In this document: piece after piece, positions 41,841 through 52,979 of the stretch
How the letters are laid out: every line of letters begins with the position of its first letter
Position numbering within the stretch: the stretch's first letter is position 1
NCBI GenBank assembly: GCA_030323885.1
Contig: CM059199.1
Span: 40,308,590-40,372,589 of the forward strand
Direction of reading: 5' to 3'
DNA from: Branchipolynoe longqiensis
Lineage: Eukaryota > Annelida > Polychaeta > Phyllodocida > Polynoidae
DNA length: 64,000 nt
Position numbers and translations under genes: made by a program
The notes under the pieces: model-generated
The model's input: only the letters and a program-made list of their open reading frames with translations
What the model was told of the DNA's origin: nothing
Database searches by the model: none

Positions 41841-42125
41841 TGAAAAGAATATATGAATAAATTAATCAAATTCAATTACCAAAAAAACACCCCCAAAAAC
41901 CTAGTAAAATGGATGGGGTAGCCGCACCCGCTCCCAAAATTCAGCAAAATACATACAAAAAACCCATTTATTTGGGTATAATGAAAAAAAAGAAAAGCTG
42001 AATACCAAACAGAACTAATAACCTCATCTAAACCAAACCACAACCACACAAAGCGCCCCGCAAAGAAAGAAAAAATGTCATTAAAACGCAACCACGAATA
42101 TTACCAAAAGTACAGTACCGTTATA
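41123..42125. other. AT-microsatellite-rich low-copy DNA
   Basis: Several TATA/CATATA tracts (41125-41140, 41380-41475, 41812-41838) and an (ATCA)n run near 41695. Minus-strand frames of 61-138 codons pass through the TATA repeats (Tyr/Ile/Cys-rich) and are not credible. No gene is recognised. Confidence 0.35.
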
Positions 42126-42137
42126 CTAGCTATGTGG

Positions 42138-42166
42138 GAAGAGAGAGAGAGAGAGAGAGAGAGAGC
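42138..42166. repeat. GA dinucleotide microsatellite
   Basis: About 14 GA units, then imperfect GA-rich sequence to about 42220. Confidence 0.9.
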
Positions 42167-42285
42167 AGCAGAGAGTCAAAGGGGAGACAGACAAAAGAGA
42201 GAGAAAAATAAAGAGAACATGAGATAGACAGAAAGGGAACTCCAGAATAAGCAAATGAGTAAGGACCAGAGAATAAGAGCGAACA

Positions 42286-42580
42286 TATTTCTTTTCTTCT
42301 TGAAGATTTATACTGCCTATCATGGATAAGTCTGAATAGACTTGTTTTCACCATTATACAGTTTGTTGAAAGCCCGAGCCTACACTTTTACCGACCCAAT
42401 GGATTTTTAACCTCCCACACCACATAGACATGGTATGAGAGCAACCAGCCTTTGATGACGCTGTAAGTTACACACAGCAGTGGAAATCCAAATTGGCAGA
42501 GGTGGGGGGGGGGGGAATCGAACGATCAACCTTCAGATTAGGAGTCGGACCTAGAAAAGGGGTCAGACCTAGAAAAGAGT
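42286..42580 (-). mobile_element. SINE-4, reverse copy with duplicated head insert
   Basis: The tail complement TTTCTTTTCTTCTTGAAG at the left, the body (GGATTTTTAACCTCCC, TTTGATGACGCTG, TGGAAATCCAAATTGGCAG) and head at the right. The head insertion is present twice (ACCTAGAAAAGG and ACCTAGAAAAGAG), so this part of the tRNA head is prone to duplication. A poly-G run lies at 42505-42515. Confidence 0.72.
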
Positions 42581-42594
42581 CCTAGAAAAGAGAA

Positions 42595-43435
42595 AAGATT
42601 GTGGTAGTTATTTTGACTGTGGTTGTAGCTGTGACTGGTGGTGATTATGACTGTGATGGTGATTGCGACTAATACTATGGTGGTGATTGCAATTGTGGTG
42701 GTGCTTGTGACAGTGAATGTGACTGTGGCAGTGATTGTGATTGTGGTGGTTGTGACAGTGAATGTGACTGTGGTGGTGATTGTAATGTAGTGGTGATTGT
42801 GACTGTGGTGGTGATTGTGACTGCGGTGGTTATTGTGTCTGTCATGCTGATTATGTCTGTGATGGTGATTGCTAAAAAGGTGGTGATTGTAATTGTGATG
42901 CTGATTGTGATATTAAATGTGGTTGTGGTACTTATTTTGACTGTGGTTGTAGCTGTGACTGGTGGTGATTATGACTGTGATGGTTATTGCTACTAATATT
43001 ATGGTGGTGATTGTAATTGTGGTGGTGAGTGTGACAGTGAATGTGACTGTGGTAGTGATTGTGACTGTGGTGGTTGTGACAGTGAATGTGACTGTGATGG
43101 TGATTGTAATGTGGTGGTGATTGTGACTGTGCTGGTTATTGTGTCTGTCATGCTGATTGTGTCTGTGATGGTGATTGCTAATATGGTGATGATTGTAATT
43201 GTGATGGTGATTGTGATATTAAATGTGGTTGTGGTAGTTATTTTGACTGTGGTTGTAGATGTGACTGGTGGTGATTATGAATGTGATGGTGATGCTACTA
43301 ATACTATGGTGGTGATTGTAATTGTGGTGGTGATTGTGACAGTGAATGTGACTGTGGTAGTGATTGTGACTGTGAAGGTGAATGTGAGTATGGTTGTGTC
43401 AGTGGGTGGTGATAATGATTGTCATGGTGGTGCTG
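42595..43435. repeat. Higher-order TG/GA array (GTGGTGATTGTGACTGT)
   Basis: Basic unit of about 18 bp (GTGGTGATTGTGACTGTG). A longer repeat is superimposed: GTGGTAGTTATTTTGACTGT at about 42601, 42925 and 43230, giving a period of about 305-325 bp with matching variant order inside (GACTGGTGGTGATTATGA, GTGTCTGTCATGCTG, GATATTAAATGTGG). Val/Ile/Thr frames (to 158 codons) are repeat translation. Confidence 0.88.
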
Positions 43436-43721
43436 ACCCTGGTGGTGTCTGTAGAGACAGATGTGCCACAAAAGACCGTAGGTCCCCCTCTTGTTTTGTT
43501 ACAACTGTGATGTCCATTCTAAGGTTTCTAAACACGTTGAAGTTGGGACATAAACAGGGCCGTAGTATTACCAATACAGTCACGTGACTTCAAGCATGCA
43601 CCCCCTGTACACATTTCCATTGTGTGTTAACCGACTATCCTAATCCATAAAATCTCAACTATGGTTCAGCTGGAAAGGAACCAACTTTACATAATGGATT
43701 GAAGCTGAAATGTCCACATTG

Positions 43722-43770
43722 TCGTGAGGTGATGAAAATGGACAAATCGTGCATAGAGCATTATTAGCTT
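43722..43770 (-). mobile_element. SINE-3 fragment
   Basis: TGTCGTGAGGTGATGAAAATGG followed by GCATAGAGC resembles the right-hand boundary of SINE-3 copies at 9691 and 10012, and stops before the T-arm. Confidence 0.4.
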
Positions 43771-43793
43771 CCGACCACCTGGGCCGATGTATG

Positions 43794-44060
43794 CATATGA
43801 GCATGTCTCAAAAGCTGATAACTCTTTTTATTTTTTTTCCATTGTAACAATTGACACAAAACAGCAGAGAAAAGGTTACATTGAAAACACAAGGACATTT
43901 GCTTCAAATCAATATGTATTCTATTGGGATTATGAAACACCATGTAAAAAACAGATCAGTTTATCCTGAGCAAATGCATAAGCTGATAGTATGTTGATCG
44001 TTACAATGGACAAAGTTTTGTCCCATTTTGCTTAGCACCTTTTGAGACAGTCTCATATAT
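43794..44060 (+). mobile_element. MITE (CTGTCTCAAAAGGTG family), copy 2
   Basis: Opposite orientation to the copy at 14545. Ends CATATGAGCATGTCTCAAAAG and TTTTGAGACAGTCTCATATAT. Interior GACATTTGCTTCAAATCAAT and GTTTATCCTGAGCAAATGC are shared among all three copies. Confidence 0.75.
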
Positions 44061-44342
44061 GACCGTTGGAGATGGGGGAGGAGCGACTCCCGCCATCGGC
44101 GCTGAGCAACCAATCGGCCAGCACCGCCCATCGTGCAAGCTTGGGGGTTGCGGGTTCGAATCCAATATGCAAAACATATAATATAGGGTTGCATAATAAT
44201 AATATTTGTATAAATGCTTTATACTACATATATATATATATAACAAGAGGGATTCAAATTCATAATGATTAAAATGAAGCCTAGTGATAATTTTATCGGA
44301 GGTTTGTAGAAAGTTTCTATTGCAGTGGAGCACTTGTTAAAT

Positions 44343-44417
44343 TTGCACACTCCGATAGCTTTGAATTTCTGTCATTTAAAAGAATGGTTAATATAATCGA
44401 CCTGGCATTAGTTTGAT
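44343..44417 (-). mobile_element. M1 MITE fragment
   Basis: CACTCCGATAGCTTTGAATTTCTG and ATAATCGACCTGGCATTAGTTTG correspond to the left part of reverse-orientation M1 copies (compare 63736). It is cut off by the SINE-1 that begins at 44415. Confidence 0.5.
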
Positions 44418-44735
44418 TGGTTGGTTGGTTGGTGGAGTTTTATGTCATGGCAACATCTAACGCCATATCAGGATGGGTACTGACTTGTGACAGTGTGCAC
44501 TAATGGCGACTTTATAGTCCTGCCCCATTGGGAGACCAGGCTGCCAGCACCATGACCCAGTATCCCACTCAGCCACATTATCAGTGACACTGAACCAACA
44601 AGTCCTTGCCCTATCCTATTAATGCTGAGTGCCAGGCTAGGAAGCGACAAGGATCAATTTTATAAGTCATTGGTTTGACTCGACCAGGAACCAAAGTCCC
44701 GATCTCCCGCACACGAGGCCCGCAGAGAGAGAGGC
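44415..44735 (-). mobile_element. SINE-1, A-type, near full length
   Basis: GATTGGTTGGTTGGTTGGTG tail complement at the left; body complete; head ends early at CACACGAGGCCCGCAGAG. It interrupts an M1 MITE. Confidence 0.83.
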
Positions 44736-45650
44736 GGTAGTAAAACCCACAAGCTGGGTGTACACACGAGGTCAAATGTGCATTCATACAGAGAATGGGA
44801 GAAGGGTAGCTCGTAAGCGTACTGCAGTGTTTGTACCAAGGCAGAAATAAAAATCCTACTTTCGTGCAACCAAAACCTTAGTTTTCCTCCAGTACTTAAA
44901 AGATGAAAAAAAAACAAAGCTGTCAGACAATTAGAAATATATATTCTGAATAAAGTAACCAATTTCATTAGTATTCCAAAGATTTTAAGACATTCAAGTT
45001 AAGTCTTGAAGAAGATATATAAGCAAAATCCGACGGATTCGTTCAGGATTAATGCAATTGTATCGAAAATGTGACTTTATCCGACAAATGTGTGAATATC
45101 CGATGAAAGTCAGATAATCTATCTCTGTACAAACAATGGTACTGGTAAATCGGGGCGGGCGAAGAGAAATGGCCTTTTTGTACCTGCTGTACATGTAATA
45201 ATAAAAGCTAGGTTTTGTCGGCCAGGACTCCCCACAACAACCTCGCACTGAGTGAGGCCTTTGTGCGCATTTTTTCTTGACTAAACATTTGTGAGTCGGT
45301 GGTGGTATTCAGTAAGCAAAGCTTGTGACAGACAATCAACAATAGTACCCGTCTTCAATGGACAACTCTGCATTAAGACCAATGTTGCCCTGACATAGCA
45401 GGTGTCCTGTCATCAGAGGAGGCACAGACAAATGAGACAACTAACAGTTCAGCAGCTAACAGTTTGTACATTTAAAAAGTGTCTGCAGTTGTCAGGGGTT
45501 CGTCGATCACAGGGTTCGCGGAAGATGGATATCATTGTTCACTGATTCAGTGCGAATGTGACATATTTAGGGATATTCAGATGATATTATCAAGGAATTA
45601 TATGTAGTATGCAGCAATTCATTCAACACGAGTCAACATGCCTTACTTTG
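44736..45650. other. Low-copy DNA
   Basis: No array or SINE. It contains the dispersed fragment at 45360-45425 that matches 3232-3305. Minus-strand frames (102 and 84 codons) lack recognisable features. Confidence 0.35.
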
Positions 45651-46360
45651 ACAGTATATAATCAAATCTAGTAAGAATCCACACCGTCCAGTATAATTAA
45701 ATCTAGTAAGAATCCACAATATCCAGTATAATTAAATCTAGTAAGAATCCACAATATCCAGCATAATTAAATCTAGTAAGAATCCACACCATCCAGTATA
45801 ATTAAATCTAGTAAGAATCCACACCGTCCAGTATAATTAAATCTAGTAAGAATCCACACCATCCAGTAAAATTAAATCTAGTAAGAATCCACACTATCCA
45901 GTATAATTAAATCTAGTAAGAATCCACAATATCCAGCATAATTAAATCTAGTAAGAATCCACACCGTCCAGTATAATTAAATCTAGTAAGAATCCACACC
46001 ATCCAGTAAAATTAAATCTAGTAAGAATCCACACTATCCAGTATAATTAAATCTAGTAAGAATCCACAATATCCAGCATAATTAAATCTAGTAAGAATCC
46101 ACACCGTGCAGTTTAATTAAATCTAGTAAGAATCAACAATATCCAGGATAATTAAATCTAGTAAGAATCAACACCATCCAGTATAATTAAATCTAGTAAG
46201 AATCCACAATATCGGTATAATTAAATCTAGTATTAGTAAGAATCAACTCTCCAAGATAATACAATCTAGTAAGAATCAACAATTTCCAGTATAATTAAAT
46301 CTAGTATTAGTAGTAAGAATCCACACCTTCCAGTATAATTAAATCTAGTAAGAATCCATA
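45650..46360. repeat. 36-bp AT-rich satellite
   Basis: About 19 tandem copies of ATTAAATCTAGTAAGAATCC-ACACCATCCAGTATA. Most units differ at only one to three positions (ACACCATC, ACACCGTC, ACAATATC, ACACTATC variants). The run ACACCGTC, ACACCATC, ACACTATC, ACAATATC recurs, suggesting blocks of units duplicated together. The right end is degraded by small insertions (TAGTATTAGTAAG). Confidence 0.92.
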
Positions 46361-47024
46361 GTATTTTGATTAAACTATAGGAATACAGTAGTACGTGTCT
46401 TCTGTGACCCCTGAGATCAACACACCGCTGCCATGACCCACATGCAAACAATTTGTCAACACACAAAATGTAACTTATCTCACTTAACTGTCCCTCTGAT
46501 GGCGAGACACTTGTTAAATGGCAGAACAACATTGCTCTGGGTGCAGAGTTATCACAACTTGTCAAGTATCCTGTCTATCCATGTTCAATTATAATGAACA
46601 ATAGGAAATCAACCCTGCATAACGGACACATATACATCCTCTACTGGCAACATCAATTGGAGAACTACTGCATTCTTCACACTCATTCACAAAAGAAAAA
46701 CAAAGAGATTTCTTTTGGTTAAAAATCAGTTGGTGAGTTAAGCCTGTTTTCTCCTGACACCTTCACATACATACCAGATAAGTGTGTGTGTTTGTGTGTG
46801 TGTGTGTGGAGGTGGAGGTGGATGTGGGGGCTAGGGGGTAGTAGGACCTTTGTCGGCCCCTTTGATCGTTATTGATCAGCAGCGGGGAAAACACCTGTCC
46901 ACATGTTGTACACTGGTCCCTCCCCGCAGTGTCCAGACCAATCACCCCCCACATGCAATGGCCGAGGTGGAGTACCGCAGTGGCCCGTCACGTGGGATGA
47001 GGGGTAACGCTTTAGGGGGATAAG
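46361..47024. other. Low-copy DNA with GT run
   Basis: Includes a GTGTGTGTTTGTGTGTGTG tract at 46782-46810. No recognisable gene. The 99-codon minus-strand frame at 46266-46565 begins in the satellite and has no known motif. Confidence 0.35.
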
Positions 47025-47030
47025 GCGAAT

Positions 47031-47075
47031 GAGGTGGAGGTGGAGGTGGAGGTGGAGGTGGAGGTGGAGGTGGGG
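47031..47075. repeat. GGTGGA hexanucleotide repeat
   Basis: Seven units of GGTGGA on the + strand, followed by CCCACCCACCC; the two could pair. Minus-strand frames give Pro or His-Leu runs. Confidence 0.85.
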
Positions 47076-47584
47076 CATATGCAGCCCACCCACCCACCCT
47101 CCCACCCAACCAGTCGACACAACCACCCACCACCCCTCGATGAGAAATAGAACTGTCCCTCCTCTGTTCTCAGGCCGCACCAAGTCGCGCCCTTGTTTCA
47201 CGTCTCCGCCCGCCCGCCCCCCCCCCCCCCCCAAAACACAAAAATTCACACAGACAGACATCACCAATCACAGTTCGAGTCATTTGAAAGTGGTTGCAGA
47301 GTATTCGCTTTCAATGTTTATAGGTTTCAACATAATGAGAATTCACCAATTTTTAAGCATTTCACGAATTTCTAAGCCTATTGCACGTCGCTTCAAACTT
47401 AATCTGTGCAAATATATTATCCGAATGCATCTCCAGCTTGCTTGGCTTTCAAGCTTCAGCCGGAATATTAATAATAAGATTTAAAAACTTCGCTTTTTTT
47501 TCTTTTTCTTTTTGTTAACATATTTTCCTAATTTCAATTTGAGAATTAAGTTTGGTTGGCCTACATAATTCATAAGGTATGCCA

Positions 47585-47900
47585 ATCTAGAGGGAAGGTG
47601 TGAACGTGGGGGTGGGAAGAAGGATGTGGGGGTACAGGCAGGAGTTGGAGGGTGGGAGGTGGATGGGCGGAGGCTGGGAGGTGGCCGGGTGGGTGGGTGA
47701 GTGGATGGGTGGAGAGAGGAAGGGCCAAAGCCAATCAGGAGAGGGAAAGTGGTGTGATAGACAGTGCAACCCTGTACCCCAACCCCAAGTAGACACGAGT
47801 AAGGGAATGTGATGTGGATGGCCACAACCCTCCCTCCCCCTCCCTCCCTACCCCGCCCACCCTCCCACCCACCATAACTGGCCCCTGACAGAGCCCCCCA
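47585..47900. repeat. Imperfect G-rich then C-rich tract
   Basis: GGTGGGAGGTGGATGGGCGG-type sequence (47600-47720), then CCCTCCCTCCCCCTCCC (47828-47875). No regular period and no recognised gene. Confidence 0.5.
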
Positions 47901-47939
47901 GTCAGTACAGTACATATTGCCCACTGCTCAGTCCACCAC

Positions 47940-48300
47940 TCTCCCTGGGAGGAGGTGGATGCCCCGAGTCCGGCGGATGCTCGGGGCAGGAAGAGGGGCT
48001 CTCTATCCGGCGGAGTCTGCATCGCCGCCCGCCGCCGCCCGCCACCGCCTCTGGCGGTCGGCCCCCGGTCACCGGCATGTCCTGGCCCGGCCTGGCACGG
48101 CCCAGAGTCCGCCCGGCGGGGTGGAGGGACCCGGACGGACCAGCACCAGGTTGCGGGGTACTTGTCGCTTTCGCCGGCCGGCCACATCCGGGCCATCCAG
48201 CAGACCGCACCGGGCAGCCGCGAGGTGGCGCCACTCCGCCGGGACCACAGAACACACACACAACACACACACAGCCAGCGGCCAGACACGGCAGACACCT
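47940..48300. promoter_or_regulatory. CpG-dense island, possible promoter or exon
   Basis: By eye the highest density of CpG in the window (CCGGCGGATGCTCGG, CGCCGCCCGCCGCCGCCCG, CGCTTTCGCCGGCCGG, CAGCCGCGAGGTGGCGCC). It is not a tandem repeat. Frames of 115-187 codons are open in several phases on both strands, as expected of GC-rich DNA; none has a recognised domain. One plus-strand phase around 48130-48250 has balanced residues (DQHQVAGYLSLSPAGHIRAI). It could be a CpG-island promoter or a first exon, or just a GC-rich fragment. Confidence 0.35.
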
Positions 48301-48454
48301 GAAGGGCTGGCTGGTGGTGGTGTTCGGTTCAGTTAGAGCAGCAGGCAACACAAGTAGCAAGGGGGATTGGTTATTAAAAGTACCAGGTACCAGGACTCTC
48401 CCCCGGGTCTCGGTGGTCAGGTCACGGCGGTGAGGCGCTCACATGATGGAAGGA

Positions 48455-49120
48455 GGAGGAGAGTGATAAGTAGGAGGAGGAGATTGATAAGTGGGAGGAG
48501 GTTAATAAGTGGAAGGAGGAGATTGATTAGTGGAAGGAGGTTGATAAGTGGAAGGAGAAGGATGTTGATAATGGAAGGAGGAGGAGGTTGATTAGTGGGA
48601 GGAGGAGGTTGGTAAGTGGAAGGAGGAGGTTGATAAGTGGAAGGAGGAGATTGATAGATGGGCAGAGGTTAATAACTGGAAGGAGGAGGTTGATTAGTGG
48701 AAGGAGGAGGTTGATAAGTAGGAGGATGTTGATAAGTGGAAGGAGGAGATTGATAAGTGGTAGGAGGAGGTTGGTAAGTGGGAGGAGGAGGTTGGTAAGT
48801 GGAAGGCGGAGGAGGTTGATAAGTGGTGGGAGGAGGTTGATAAGTGGAAGGAGGAGGAGGTTGATAAGTGGTAGGAGGAGGTTGATAAGTGGAAGGAGGA
48901 GGTTGATAAGTAGAAGGAGGAGGAGATTGATAAGTGGTAGGAGGTTGATAAGTGGAAGGAGGAGGTTGATAAGTGGGAGGTGGATGAGGTTGATTACTGG
49001 AAGGAGGAAGATATTGATAAGTGGAAGGAAGAGGTTGATAAGTGGAAGGAGGAGGTTGATAAGTGGAAGGAGGAGATTGATAAATGGAAGGAGGAGATTG
49101 ATAAGTGGTAGTGAGAGGAG
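48455..49120. repeat. 21-bp satellite (GTTGATAAGTGGAAGGAGGA)
   Basis: About 30 units of TTGATAAGTGGAAGGAGGAGG with 18- and 24-bp variants in which GGA triplets are gained or lost. Because all variants are multiples of three, frames stay open for 184 (Ile-Ser-Gly-Arg) and 208 (Leu-Pro-Leu-Ile-Asn) codons on opposite strands. Their symmetry, and the absence of any flanking gene structure, argue they are artefacts. Confidence 0.9.
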
Positions 49121-49479
49121 GAGGTTGGCTTCTGGACGGTAGCTAAACCCCAAGGATAATGTGTCGTGGGGGAAGGTGATTTAAGTTAGGTGGAACGAGG
49201 TAAGGAGCCAGGACAGAGCAGTGATTATAGCTGTAATAAAGCTTATTTATTACCACAATAATCATTATTCTGCTGCAAGACAATATCAGAATCATTGATT
49301 AGATATACAGGGTATCGTGGCTTAGTCAGTAAGGGGTGGAGGGCGACGGCAACAGCAACGACTCAGTGAGATCGCAAACTGGTTGTGGAGTTGTCTAGGA
49401 AGGACATGGTGCTGTTGGAGAGCTTTGTTTGATGAGGAAGTATTGTGTTGAGTTTGGGACAAGTGGATGGGGTTCAGGG

Positions 49480-50170
49480 AGAGAGGAGGAAGGAAGTGTA
49501 GCAAAGACTGAATTCGTAAAGGTGGGGCCGAGTTTAGATAGCTGGATACAGAGAGAGGGAAAGAGAGAGGGAAAAGAGAGAGAGGCGGGGGAGAGAGATG
49601 AGGGAGGGAAATGTAACAAAGTTGGTAAAGGATGGGACTGAGAATAGACAGCTGGATACAGAGAGAGGGAGGGAGAGGTGAGGGAGAGAGATGAGGGAGG
49701 GAAGTGTAACAAAGATTGAATTGGTAACGGTTGGGGCTGAGTACAGTGAACTAGATACAGACAGCCAGAGAAAGAGAGAGAGAGGGGGATGAGGGAGGGA
49801 AGTGTTGCAAAGATTGAATTGGTAACGGGTGGGGCTGAGTACAGTGATCTAGATAGACACAGACAGAGAAAGAGAGAGGGACAGAGGGATGAGGGAGGGC
49901 ATTGTAGCAAAGATTGAATTGGTAAATATTGGGGCTGGGTATAGACAACTAGATACAGAGAGAAAGAGAGAGGGAATGGAGAGTAGCAAAGGCTGATTTA
50001 ATCAAGTTTGGGGCTGAGATACAGAGAGAGAGATTGGGAGCGGGGAGGGGAAGGTAGCGACGGTTGAGTTGCTAACGGTTGGGGCTACCTATAGAAAGTT
50101 AGACACAGAGAGGGAGAGAAAGAGAAAGAAGGAGAGAGAAAAAGAAGGGAGAGGAAGTGAAGTGTAGCAA
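49480..50170. repeat. ~110-130-bp satellite (GATGAGGGAGGGAAGTGT)
   Basis: Six to seven units with the order GAGAGAGAGAGG, GATGAGGGAGGGAAGTGTA, GCAAAGATTGAATTGGTAA, GGTTGGGGCTGAGTA, AGACAGCTGGATACAGAGAG. The GA-rich part varies in length; the GCAAAGATTGAATTGG part is conserved. Confidence 0.85.
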
Positions 50171-50699
50171 ATGTTGAGTTGTGGCTGAGTACAGTTATTA
50201 AGAGTAGGGACGATAGGCAGGTGAATGTGGTGGTATTACTATTAAGCAGCCGGAAGTAGAAAGGTGAATTAACTAGAAAAAAGGTGTGATGAAGGTGTTG
50301 GTAGCAAGTAAGTGATGGTGGTGGTGGGTGGTGGGGTGGCGCTAGAAATGTCAGGAGTATGGGGTAGAAATGATTGTGAGGGGGGGGGGGGTAAGGATGG
50401 AAGGCGACGATAGAGTGGGGGGTTGTGTGTGTGGGGGGGGGTTGCATTAGGGAATGTGGGAGGGTGGTGGAGAGAATGTGTTGTGCTGTGGAGATGATGG
50501 CTAGATATGATGGCTAAGTGTTGGTGGACTGCCATCACGGCGATTATGTCAGGAATGGACTGACGTGGCAGTGGGCTGTACTGCGGGCAGGTTGGTGGCC
50601 ACTTTATGATGGTGGAGGTTGGGTACTTAAGTGGTCAGGAGGAGTCACATAGCCCAGGTGGAGGGCGAGGCTATTTATAGCTAAGCTAATCCAATGGGA
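50171..50699. other. G/T-rich low-copy DNA
   Basis: Contains GGTGGTGGGTGGTGGGG and poly-G runs (50378-50391, 50430-50440). Minus-strand Pro/His/Ser frames are compositional. Confidence 0.35.
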
Positions 50700-51735
50700 G
50701 TTGGGGATAGGTCACACTGCAGCGAGTAGGTCACAGTACATGGGTCTATGCTAGAATGTAACCCTGGCAACAAGATAAGTCACATTGTGTGGCTCTATTC
50801 TAAAGCAGTGTTCAGTGCCATTTTTTATATTTTTTTAGGGTACATTAGTTGATTAAGCATGGGAAATTTCAACCACGGTCAATTGCTGTTTCTCATTCCA
50901 CTGCTTCATTCCCTATCCTCGTAATGTTGAGTGCCAGGCTAGGTAGCGGCAAGTATCAATTTTAAAAGATATTGGCTTGACTGGGCCAGGCACTATGCGC
51001 ACTATGTTAGAGCACTGAGTGCTGCCATCAAGATAAATCACAATGTAGAGCTCTATGGTAGAACATTGTTCTGCAATCAAGATGTATCACAATGTAGGGC
51101 TCTATGTTAGAACACTGGGCGCTTCCTTCAAGATAGCTCACAGTCTAGGAATCTGGTGTGTGCTGCCATCAAGATAGATCACAGCATAGGGCTGTGTGTT
51201 AGAGCACTGTGTGCTGCCTTCAAGATAGGTCACATCATAGGGATCTAGGTTAGAGCATTGTGTACTGCCATCAAGATAGATCACAGTGTAGGGCTCTCTG
51301 GTAGAACAGGATGCTGCCATCAAGAAAGGCCACAGCGTAGGGCTCTCTGGTAGAACAGTGTGCTGCCATCAAGATAGGTCACATCATAGGGCTCTAGGTT
51401 AGAGCACTGTGTACTGCCATCAAGATAGATCACAGGGTAGGGCTCTCTGGTAGAACAGTGTGATGCCATCAAGATAGGCCACAGCGTAGGGCTGTATGGT
51501 AGAACAGTGTGCTGCCATCCAGATAGTCCACAGTGTAGGGTGCTATTTAACAAAAACACTATATTGCCATCAAGATAGATAACAGTGTAAATTGTCAGAC
51601 TCAATGGTAGAAATATGTTTCCACTAAGATAGGCTACAGTGTAGGGCGCTATGTTAAAACACTGTGTGATTTCATCAAGATAGATCACAGTGTATGACTC
51701 TATCTTAGAGCAGTGTGCACTATCATTAACTCCCA
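50700..51735. repeat. ~48-bp satellite, interrupted by a SINE
   Basis: Unit about 46-50 bp: CATCAAGATAGATCACAGTG, TAGGGCTCTCTGGTAGAACA, GTGTGCTGC. Two to three decayed units (50700-50815) precede an inserted SINE-2 (50835-51000). About fifteen units follow to 51735, with best homogeneity at 51130-51530. Confidence 0.87.
50835..51000 (-). mobile_element. SINE-2, copy 3, inserted in satellite
   Basis: TTTCAACCACGGTCAATTGC and CTCATTCCACTGCTTC at the left; GAGTGCCAGGCTAGGTAGCG and GATATTGGCTTGACTGGGCC at the right. The tRNA head is absent (5' truncation). Satellite units lie on both sides. Confidence 0.7.
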
Positions 51736-52423
51736 CTGGATGCAGTATGGATTAGTTGTGGTTGAGGTGACCAGTTGAAGATTTGTGGCGGGATGAAAGC
51801 AGGCAAAAGAGAATAATAATAATAATAGGATGGGGTGGGGGGAAGCTAGAAGGTTAGAGAATGGGATTATGGGAGAGGAGGAGGTGATTATTCATTTAGA
51901 TATACTTTGTTTTTAGAGGGGGACCTTAGGAGTAATTGGTCAGAGGGGAATGCCAAGAATGGGAAAAATGTAATAGCATAAGAAGGTATTCATGGCGCGT
52001 GTGTGTGTGGAGGAGTGGGGGTGGAGAGGGGCACATTGGAGTCATTTGGCTGGAGGCAGGTGGGTGGGAGTGGGGATGGGGGTCGGGGGGGGGGTCGGAA
52101 ATGGGAATTGGGGAAATCGAAGTGACAACGAAACACATGGTGTGATTTTTTTGTGAAAATGGCAGGTTTTAATTGTATATAGTTGCCTTCTCTTCACCAC
52201 ATTATACAGTAATAACCACCTGTAGGCTGAGTGCATCCCCCCTGTTTACGCCGGTCATTTTGATAAAGACACCCCCCTGGCGTCTTCCGCCATGCACAAA
52301 ACCAAGCAGAAGCCCCACTCTGCAACCACCTGGATGACGTCATCAACCCAACACTGACACTAACAGTAACACCAACACCAACACCAACACACTCAGGCAT
52401 CTTGGAACAAAGTACATACTTCA
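51736..52423. other. Low-copy DNA with G-rich patch
   Basis: GGGATGGGGGTCGGGGGGGGGG near 52072-52098 and an (AATAAT)n at about 51812. Near 52363-52390 there is a short ACACCA repeat. No gene recognised. Confidence 0.35.
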
Positions 52424-52652
52424 TGGGATAAAACTTTGTCCATTGTAACAATCAACATACTATCTGCTTATGCATTTGCTCAGGATAAACTGATTAGTTT
52501 TTTACATGGTGTTTCATACTCCCAATAGAATACATATTGATTTGAAGCAAATGTCCCTGTGTTTTTAGTGTAACCGTTTCTGTGCTGTTTTGTGTCAATT
52601 GTTACAATGGACAAAAAAAAGAGTTATCACCTTTTGAGACAGGCTCATATAT
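52424..52652 (-). mobile_element. MITE (CTGTCTCAAAAGGTG family), copy 3, left end lost
   Basis: Begins at TGGGATAAAACTTTGTCC and ends CCTTTTGAGACAGGCTCATATA; same orientation as 14545-14809. The frame shared by the other copies is broken here by a length change in the T-run near its start. Confidence 0.7.
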
Positions 52653-52764
52653 GTATTTATATATATGCACATATATATGTGTATATGTACAAATATGTAT
52701 ATATATATGTGCATATAATGCCTATATATTTATAAAGGCATATAGATATATGAATATATGAGGA

Positions 52765-52979
52765 GTTCAGGCGAAAAAAAACAACCTGTAAACACCGATC
52801 CAAAAATTGAGATAAACATTGGAGACAAACCTTCAAAAGGTTATTTTTTTACATTCCTGTTTTATTGTTCGTTGCTCCATATCCATTTCATCTCCAGAAA
52901 CGTGGAATTATTGAGATTTAATATTACTCTCAGGTAAAAATATTTTATTCTAATTCAATTTTTGGATTGGCGTTTACAT
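52765..52979. mobile_element. MITE (GTTCAGGCGCAAAACC family), complete
   Basis: GTTCAGGCGAAAAAAAACAACC with TGTAAACACCGATCCAAAAA at the left; TTTTTGGATTGGCGTTTACA at the right. Located between AT-rich microsatellites. Confidence 0.65.

Noticed and set aside
45650..46360. CRISPR or centromeric satellite
   Set aside because: Contiguous 36-bp units without spacers exclude CRISPR; the array is only 0.7 kb, too short to infer a centromere.
47917..48360. Protein-coding gene in the GC-rich block
   Set aside because: Several phases on both strands are open simultaneously and none matches a family I recognise; reported only as a CpG island.
48527..49153. 208-codon Leu/Pro/Ile/Asn minus-strand frame and its 184-codon plus-strand mirror
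   Set aside because: 21-bp satellite with variants in multiples of three keeps both strands open. No flanking gene features.
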